Positions 59,376 to 64,000 of a stretch of DNA of 64,000 bases are shown here, piece by piece (the first letter of the stretch is position 1; the number at the start of each line of letters is the position of its first letter). The position numbers and the translations under genes are program-made. The stretch comes from Leptospira mtsangambouensis (lineage in GTDB: Bacteria > Spirochaetota > Leptospiria > Leptospirales > Leptospiraceae): assembly GCF_004770475.1 (NCBI RefSeq), contig NZ_RQHK01000002.1:474001-538000 (forward strand). The letters are read 5' to 3'. Below the pieces are notes generated by a model. It saw only the letters and a program-made list of their open reading frames with translations, did not search any database and was not told the origin of the DNA.

Positions 59376-60626
59376 ATGAGCTCTACAAAAGCAGCGAAAC
59401 TAGACGAAAAATTACTGCAGTTCCAACTGCCAGTTACTCTTCGTAATGCCCTCATTGCTATGATCGGAGTGGGAGTGGTGAGTTTTCTCATCGCTTTCCT
59501 CGGATTTGGTCATGAAACATCTCGTCACATGGACGAAGCTGGTCATTTCCATCATACAAATTTAGGTTACCATATTTTACTGATTGGAACTTACTTTGTT
59601 GTGGGTCTTGCCATCACAGGAATCTTTTTTACAGCAATCCAACACCTAACTGGTTCTCATTGGTCTGTCACTGTTAGACGACTTTTTGAAACTTACGGAC
59701 TTTTCACACCAATCGCAGGTCTTTTACTTGTGGGTGTGATTTTTGGAATGCATGACCTTTATGAATGGGCGGATGCGACAGTTCGTGAAAACGACCACCT
59801 CATCCACCACAAATCAGGTTACCTAAACCCAACAGCTTTCATAATTCGATGTGTTGCTTTCATTGGTATTTGGTCTGTATTTGCTTACATCTTTCATGGA
59901 AAATCAGTCGGTCAGGACAAAGATAAGGTTGTGGATACAACCAAAACTTTGGCAAAGATCTCTGGGGGATTTATTCTCTTCTTTGCACTTTCTTGGTGTT
60001 TTATGGCATTTGACCTTCTCATGTCACTCACTCCGCACTGGTTTTCTACTATGTTTGGTGTGTATGCATTTGCAGGTGCTTTCCAAACTTCCCTTGCTTC
60101 TTACTTAATTGTAATCGCAATTTTGAAGAAAAACGGATACCTTGGCGAAGCAGTCAACGAAAACCATTATCATGACATTGCAAAATTCCTTTTGGGTATG
60201 ACAACATTTTGGGCTTATGTGGGATTCTCACAATTTATGCTCATTTGGTATGCAAACATCCCAGAAGAAACTTTCTTCTACGAAATGCGTATGACTGGCG
60301 GATGGGGATATACAACTCTCGCACTTCCTTTTGTGAAGTTCGTGATTCCATTCCTTCTTCTTCTCAATCGTCCCAACAAAAGAGACATTGATTTCCTTTG
60401 GAAATTGGCAGCTTGGATTCTAGTCACTCAGTTCTTTGAACTATTCTGGTTGGTTTTCCCTGCAAACTTCGAAAAGTTTTCTATCCTTCACTTTGTTTTA
60501 GCGTTCGGCGGAACAGTGGGTGTGGTAGGAATCTTTGGATTCTTTATCTTCAAAAAGTTGGAAAAACACAGCTTAGTTCCGGTTGGAGACCCTCGTTTGG
60601 ATGAGTGCCTCCACCACCACCAATAG
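59376..60626 (+). CDS. actF: Alternative Complex III subunit ActF, second NrfD-like membrane protein
   Basis: 416 residues with about ten transmembrane helices. Typical segments are FTAIQHLTGSHWSVTVRRLFE, PHWFSTMFGVYAFAGAF, HDIAKFLLGMTTFWAYVGFSQFMLIWYANIPEET, and a His-rich C-terminus. The AGGGGAAATT Shine-Dalgarno is strong. Stands between actE and the SH3-like lipoprotein gene. In the known complex ActF pairs with ActC. Confidence 0.92.
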   Translation: MSSTKAAKLDEKLLQFQLPVTLRNALIAMIGVGVVSFLIAFLGFGHETSRHMDEAGHFHHTNLGYHILLIGTYFVVGLAITGIFFTAIQHLTGSHWSVTVRRLFETYGLFTPIAGLLLVGVIFGMHDLYEWADATVRENDHLIHHKSGYLNPTAFIIRCVAFIGIWSVFAYIFHGKSVGQDKDKVVDTTKTLAKISGGFILFFALSWCFMAFDLLMSLTPHWFSTMFGVYAFAGAFQTSLASYLIVIAILKKNGYLGEAVNENHYHDIAKFLLGMTTFWAYVGFSQFMLIWYANIPEETFFYEMRMTGGWGYTTLALPFVKFVIPFLLLLNRPNKRDIDFLWKLAAWILVTQFFELFWLVFPANFEKFSILHFVLAFGGTVGVVGIFGFFIFKKLEKHSLVPVGDPRLDECLHHHQ

Positions 60627-60636
60627 GAGAATGGAA

Positions 60637-61152
60637 TTGAAAAACAAAATTGTATTACTCATGATTGCGGGAGCAAGTTTCACAGCTTGTTCCAAAAATG
60701 CGGAAGTCACTTGGCATAAAAATTGTGATGCAAAAACAAACAAAGCAAGTTTGGATTTTACAGTTCCTTTATACTCGGAAGCTGATTCTAACTCGAAAGT
60801 GGTGGAATTTGTTCCTGCAGGAACAGTAGTAAAAATATTTGATGCTCGTAACCACAACGTTTGGGCACCAAAGTATTTTATTAAAGTGCAAACAGCAAAA
60901 AACGAAGGTTATATGAGTCCTCGTTGTTTTGTTGTAAGCCAAGATCCAGAAGTTAGTGTTTGGAGATATTCCAAAGGCCTAGTAAAAGAGTACAACCCAT
61001 TTTACAGCCCAACAGACAAAGAACATTATCCACGTGGGTATGAGTATGGTAGCTTAAAAGATCTTCCGAAAGATAAGATCCCACTTTCTGACCTTACAAA
61101 AGGTTTGGAAGAAGTTCCTTACACAAACAAAAACATGTTAAAACAAAACTAA
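60637..61152 (+). CDS. Lipoprotein with SH3-like domain, last gene of the Alternative Complex III operon
   Basis: 171 residues. Signal peptide IVLLMIAGASFTAC with lipobox. Residues about 35-85 (FTVPLYSEADSNSKVVEFVPAGTVVKIFD) follow a bacterial SH3 pattern. The start is ambiguous: AGGAG is one base before the ATG at 60631 but seven before the TTG at 60637, so the TTG is preferred. It follows actF by 10 bases and precedes two terminators, so it belongs to the operon. It could be an accessory or assembly factor of the complex; not a classical Act subunit by its sequence. Confidence 0.7.
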   Translation: MKNKIVLLMIAGASFTACSKNAEVTWHKNCDAKTNKASLDFTVPLYSEADSNSKVVEFVPAGTVVKIFDARNHNVWAPKYFIKVQTAKNEGYMSPRCFVVSQDPEVSVWRYSKGLVKEYNPFYSPTDKEHYPRGYEYGSLKDLPKDKIPLSDLTKGLEEVPYTNKNMLKQN

Positions 61153-61170
61153 GAGTTTTGCTAAGATTGG

Positions 61171-61193
61171 TTTGGCGGAAAGAATCCGCTAAA
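61171..61193 (+). terminator. First terminator of the Alternative Complex III operon
   Basis: TTTGGCGGA (61171-61179), loop AAGAA, TCCGCTAAA (61185-61193), nine pairs with one G-U, then CTATCTTTTTTAT. It is backed up by a second hairpin 13 bases on. Confidence 0.65.
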
Positions 61194-61206
61194 CTATCTT
61201 TTTTAT

Positions 61207-61240
61207 AAAAAGACCCAAGGGAAACCAAGGGTCTTTTTTT
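61207..61240. terminator. Second, bidirectional terminator
   Basis: AAAAAGACCC pairs with GGGTCTTTTT around a 12-base middle that can pair further (GG/CC around GAAA). A-run on the left and T-run on the right allow function from both strands, serving the act operon and the convergent DoxX-like gene. Confidence 0.85.
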
Positions 61241-61249
61241 ATGCATAGA

Positions 61250-61639
61250 TCAAAACCAAAAGAGTTCTTTTACTTTTGGATTTCGTAAGCTTAGTCCTAC
61301 CCAAAGAAGAATTCCTATATACACTGGAAAAAGAGTATGGCTAAAAAGGGGATTTCCCACACGCAGGTGGATGGCAACAGCACCGCCTAAATATCCAGTG
61401 AGTAGAAGTGCTCCCAGTGCAGCTGTTTGCGGAATGGCATACATCACTGTGATCACAAGAAGAAGGATTCCTATGGTCGCAGCGCTCGATATGGGAAGAC
61501 CAAGTTCCTCCATACTTTTTAGGACTGGATCAATTTTTGCTAATTTTCCGCCCGCATCAAAGAGAAGAAAAGCAATCACAAGACCACTGAGAATCCGTCC
61601 CACCCAGAGGTAGGTTGGGGATTGGTTTATTTCGTTCAT
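61250..61639 (-). CDS. DoxX-like membrane protein
   Basis: 129 residues from the ATG at 61639 (AGGTG before it); the frame is open 20 codons upstream but those cover the regulatory palindrome. Four transmembrane segments. VGRILSGLVIAFLLFDAGGKLAKI and the GYLGGAVAIHLRVGNPL segment are typical of DoxX-like (DUF4267/DoxX_2) proteins. Function unknown. Divergent from the TetR gene, which probably controls it. Confidence 0.8.
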   Translation of the reverse strand: MNEINQSPTYLWVGRILSGLVIAFLLFDAGGKLAKIDPVLKSMEELGLPISSAATIGILLLVITVMYAIPQTAALGALLLTGYLGGAVAIHLRVGNPLFSHTLFPVYIGILLWVGLSLRNPKVKELFWF

Positions 61640-61674
61640 AAAATCACCTGCTAAAAAATCGGTCTCGCCAGAAA

Positions 61675-61694
61675 AACATATCAAGTGATATGTT
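61675..61694. promoter_or_regulatory. Palindromic operator candidate between doxX-like and tetR genes
   Basis: AACATATCA-AG-TGATATGTT: perfect nine-base arms around two bases. It is 36 bases before the DoxX-like start, and its right end overlaps the -35 of the tetR promoter. The size and symmetry suit a TetR dimer site, allowing repression of both genes. Confidence 0.65.
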
Positions 61695-61721
61695 GTCAAT
61701 AGAATTTATAATCAATATAAA
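61693..61721 (+). promoter_or_regulatory. Promoter of the tetR gene
   Basis: TTGTCA (61693-61698), 17 bases, TATAAA (61716-61721): both five of six to consensus. Start near 61729, about 95 bases before the tetR ATG. On the other strand the same bases give a perfect TTGACA (61699-61694), probably the -35 of the DoxX-like gene, though its -10 is poor. Confidence 0.6.
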
Positions 61722-61823
61722 TAGAATGTGAATCCACGGAAAACGGTAAGGACTACCGGACAAATTTGGTCTTCTCTTGGGACGGTGATTCCGTTTGATG
61801 AGAATACAAGGAACGAGTGAGGA

Positions 61824-62417
61824 ATGGGAAAACAAGAGGAAACTCGTAAACTGATCATTGAATCTGCATTTGTTCTGATTTACCAAAATGGATTTCAGGG
61901 TGTGGGGGTTCGTGAAATTGCACAAAAAGCTAACTTAACCATTGGTGCGTTCTTTTACCACTTCCAAACGAAAAACCATGTGGGTTATGCCATCATCGAT
62001 GAGTTTCTATCCAAAGGGATTTTGGATCGGTGGATTTTGCCTTTGCAAAACTATGATGATCCTGTGGAAGGAATCATTCTTACATTTAAAAAAACATTTG
62101 AGGAATGGCCAGATGAGTTTGTTTCGAGAGGTTGCCCCTTGAACAACTTGGGCCAAGAAATGTCCTCTATTGATCCTGAATTCCAAAAGAAAGCAAAGGA
62201 CCTTTTGTCCCACTGGATCCAAAATACAAAAACTTACTTGGACATTGCCAAAAAGAAAAAGATTTTAAAAGCAAAAACTGACACAATGAAACTTGCAGAG
62301 TTTATCGTCACTTTCCAAGAAGCAACCTTTGCTATGGGAAAAGTAATGAATGATAGAAAGGTTTATGATTCTTTGTATCTTTCCTTTCGAGATCATTTAC
62401 TAAGCCATTGCCATTGA
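61824..62417 (+). CDS. TetR-family transcriptional regulator
   Basis: 197 residues. The N-terminal helix-turn-helix covers about residues 8-55: TRKLIIESAFVLIYQNGFQGVGVREIAQKANLTIGAFFYHFQTK holds the usual recognition helix and YHF. The C-terminal ligand domain resembles the TetR_C_16/AcuR-like group (RGCPLNNLGQEMS). Divergent from the DoxX-like gene with a palindromic site between. Likely a local repressor responding to a small reactive or hydrophobic compound; inference. Confidence 0.92.
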   Translation: MGKQEETRKLIIESAFVLIYQNGFQGVGVREIAQKANLTIGAFFYHFQTKNHVGYAIIDEFLSKGILDRWILPLQNYDDPVEGIILTFKKTFEEWPDEFVSRGCPLNNLGQEMSSIDPEFQKKAKDLLSHWIQNTKTYLDIAKKKKILKAKTDTMKLAEFIVTFQEATFAMGKVMNDRKVYDSLYLSFRDHLLSHCH

Positions 62418-62441
62418 CATTCATAACGAAAGTGTTATACT
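62414..62441 (+). promoter_or_regulatory. Strong promoter giving a leaderless cyclase mRNA
   Basis: TTGACA (62414-62419), 16 bases, TATACT (62436-62441). It overlaps the tetR stop codon. The expected start point, seven to eight bases after the -10, is the A of the cyclase ATG at 62449 or one base before. No Shine-Dalgarno is present. Confidence 0.65.
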
Positions 62442-62448
62442 CGCATCC

Positions 62449-63102
62449 ATGGGTCAAAAACGCACCATTGCCACCTCTGCATCAGAAGAACGATTAGAAA
62501 AACTTTTAGAAGAACGTTTGAACCCTGGTTCTAACCAAGAAATCATCGACAAACGAATTTGGGATTTATTCGGAGAAACCTGGTGTGTGATGTTTACAGA
62601 TTTATCTGGTTTTTCTCGTGGGGTTGCCAAATTTGGAATCATTCATTTTTTACAAACCATCTATGAATCACAAAGGATCCTCATTCCTGTTCTTGATGAA
62701 TTTGATGGAATTCTGATGAAAGACGAAGGGGATAGCCTGATGGTTCTTTTTCGCAATACCAACAAAGCCATTCAGTGTGCCATTCAAATGCAGAAAGCCT
62801 GCAAACGTTATAATGAAGGTCGAACTGCTGAAGAACAAATTTTACTTTGTGTCGGACTTGGGTATGGCAAAATCCTAAAGATTGGAGATACCGATGTTTT
62901 TGGTGCAGAAGTGAACGCAGCATCCAAGTTAGGTGAAGATACTGCCAAAGCTTGGGAGATTTTAGTCACCAGTGCTGTCAAAGAAAATGCTGACGAAACC
63001 ACTGACTTCGATTTTGAATCCATCACAGATATTCCACCTGGTTCTGATGGAGCCTTTCGTTTGGTTTATACTTTAGAAGAACCCAAGTGGATTGTATTAT
63101 AA
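62449..63102 (+). CDS. Class III adenylate/guanylate cyclase
   Basis: 217 residues with a single cyclase domain and no membrane or sensor domain beyond a 40-residue N-terminus. Metal aspartates are D51 (MFTDLSGFSRG) and D95 (KDEGDSLMVLF), where K91 is in the adenine-recognising place. VFGAEVNAASKLGED holds the transition-state Asn, with Lys in the place of the usual Arg. This composition fits cAMP production, though Lys for Arg may lower activity. Confidence 0.85.
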   Translation: MGQKRTIATSASEERLEKLLEERLNPGSNQEIIDKRIWDLFGETWCVMFTDLSGFSRGVAKFGIIHFLQTIYESQRILIPVLDEFDGILMKDEGDSLMVLFRNTNKAIQCAIQMQKACKRYNEGRTAEEQILLCVGLGYGKILKIGDTDVFGAEVNAASKLGEDTAKAWEILVTSAVKENADETTDFDFESITDIPPGSDGAFRLVYTLEEPKWIVL

Positions 63103-63172
63103 ACTAAAAAAAATCAAACGTAGACAATTGAAATGAAATCATTTGGAACCCAAGGAATCTATTTTTTAGCCT

Positions 63173-64000
63173 TTATTCCATAAATTCATAAATCGAACGG
63201 ATTTCACCCACGGATTCGATATAAGAATATAGGTCTTGGAATTCTTTCGTTTGGCAAAGGGTTCCAGAATCTCCAATTAAGATCAGATGCGATTTTGCAC
63301 GAGTTAAGGCCACATTCAAACGTTTGGGGTTTAGTAAAAAACCAACATCGCCATCTCGATTGGATCTAACTAAACTTAGGATCACAATTTCCGACTCTCT
63401 TCCTTGGAAAGAGTCGATGGTTTGGGTAAACCAACGTCCCGAAGACAATTTGACGAGTTTTTCCACCTGTCCTCTGTAAGGTGAGATGACAGTTGATTGA
63501 TCTTTTGGTATCCCCAAACGAAACAAGGTCTCTACCAGTTGGATTTCTGTTTGGTTAAAAAAACTTGGCTCTTCCCCTTCTGTTTCTTCTTCGGAGTCAC
63601 TGCCTGCAGTATCAATCCATAAGATCGGCGGATTATTTCCTAATATAGGGGAGATGTCTATATTGTGATTCCACTTTGCATCGGGATGAGTCAAAATTTT
63701 ACTTTCATAATAGGTCCCATTGGGAAAACCGAGAATTTCCGGTTTCATTCGGAATTGTTTTTCTAAAAAGATCACCCGATCCCCAGAGTCAAAGGCGATT
63801 GCCTTTTCTAAAAAACTATGTAAGGCATCATGGTCTGGGTGAGAGAAACTGGCTCCAAGTTGTTTTGGATCACCAAAGAAAAAAGTTTTTTTACCTGCAT
63901 ACAAACCAAGGTAACATCCAGGATCTAAACTTTGAGTGGCTTCATCCACAAACACATAATCAAACTCTCTCCCTTTTTTGAATTCATTTCCAAATCCAGA
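63173..64000 (-). CDS. SF1 DNA/RNA helicase (Upf1/Dna2-like), C-terminal part
   Basis: The frame runs off the right edge, so 275 codons of the C-terminal part are seen. Motif II DEATQ, motif III GDPKQLGAS, motif IV-like KQFRMKPEILGFPN, motif V TIDSFQGRESEIVILSLVRSN and motif VI LNVALTRAKSHLILIGD are all present in order. This is the AAA_12/Upf1-like superfamily 1B layout. The Walker A part lies outside. It converges on the cyclase with 70 bases between, in which nothing clear is seen. Confidence 0.9.
   Translation of the reverse strand, partial: SGFGNEFKKGREFDYVFVDEATQSLDPGCYLGLYAGKKTFFFGDPKQLGASFSHPDHDALHSFLEKAIAFDSGDRVIFLEKQFRMKPEILGFPNGTYYESKILTHPDAKWNHNIDISPILGNNPPILWIDTAGSDSEEETEGEEPSFFNQTEIQLVETLFRLGIPKDQSTVISPYRGQVEKLVKLSSGRWFTQTIDSFQGRESEIVILSLVRSNRDGDVGFLLNPKRLNVALTRAKSHLILIGDSGTLCQTKEFQDLYSYIESVGEIRSIYEFME

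Overview
The window reads as about 64 kb of chromosome from a spirochaete of the genus Leptospira, probably of the saprophytic side of the genus. This is an inference. It rests on moderate-to-low G+C with dense operons, a FlaA-type periplasmic flagellar sheath protein beside a FlgM-like anti-sigma factor, a DUF1577/PilZ-type protein, many lipoproteins with loose spirochaete lipoboxes (FFHC, VWNC, FGAC, VTNC), a Kdo transferase, and a complete Alternative Complex III operon. Nothing looks like a prophage, insertion sequence, plasmid origin or CRISPR array. No gene-free stretch exceeds 300 bases.

Layout. 1-5.6 kb: end of an S41 protease, tsaD, pssA, a STAS protein, a metallo-hydrolase and glpK. 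5.6-10.1 kb, minus strand: unknown proteins, an iron-ADH-fold protein that has lost its metal ligands, flgM, rsmI and a Cys-rich lipoprotein. 10.1-17.2 kb: nadE, waaA and a flaA-like gene on minus, then a YggS-type PLP protein and proC on plus, ending at an initiator tRNA with its own promoter. 17.4-26.8 kb, plus strand: GGDEF protein, a two-lobed retropepsin-like lipoprotein, mnmA, a 750-residue ATP-grasp/FMN-oxidoreductase fusion, a PilZ-type protein, an RluA-family synthase and an m4C-type DNA methyltransferase. 26.8-35.4 kb: two lipoproteins, then an active/inactive M16 peptidase pair, an RNase Z-like hydrolase, an O-methyltransferase, a periplasmic protein and an amidase. 35.4-44 kb: tRNA-Leu, a hotdog thioesterase, a large disordered protein, an ABC-F ATPase, a 2-Cys peroxiredoxin, sufB and a glucose/sorbosone dehydrogenase-like lipoprotein. 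44-53 kb: LTA-synthase-like protein, sterol-desaturase-like protein, rlmN, a Cys-rich lipoprotein, a GT-C glycosyltransferase and a chemoreceptor. 53-61.2 kb: ActABCDEF (quinol:cytochrome c / electron acceptor oxidoreductase) plus an SH3-like lipoprotein, flanked by strong terminators. 61.2-64 kb: divergent DoxX/TetR pair, a class III cyclase and an SF1 helicase running out of the window.

The most interesting signal is in front of the ABC-F gene (38594-38771). A TTGACA promoter is followed by a nine-codon ORF, MRLRLKSNR, with its own Shine-Dalgarno. The ORF stops inside the left arm of a perfect 13-bp inverted repeat, and the right arm begins inside an upstream in-frame ATG of the ABC-F reading frame. 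This has the organisation of erm/msr-type drug-sensing leaders, and MRLR is a known macrolide arrest motif. Other regulatory signals that can be read directly are a PerR-like palindrome on the peroxiredoxin promoter, a 20-bp palindrome between doxX and tetR, a palindrome against the sufB ribosome-binding site, and a promoter that should give a leaderless cyclase mRNA.

All calls come from reading the sequence and from knowledge of the families. No database search, alignment program or folding program was run.
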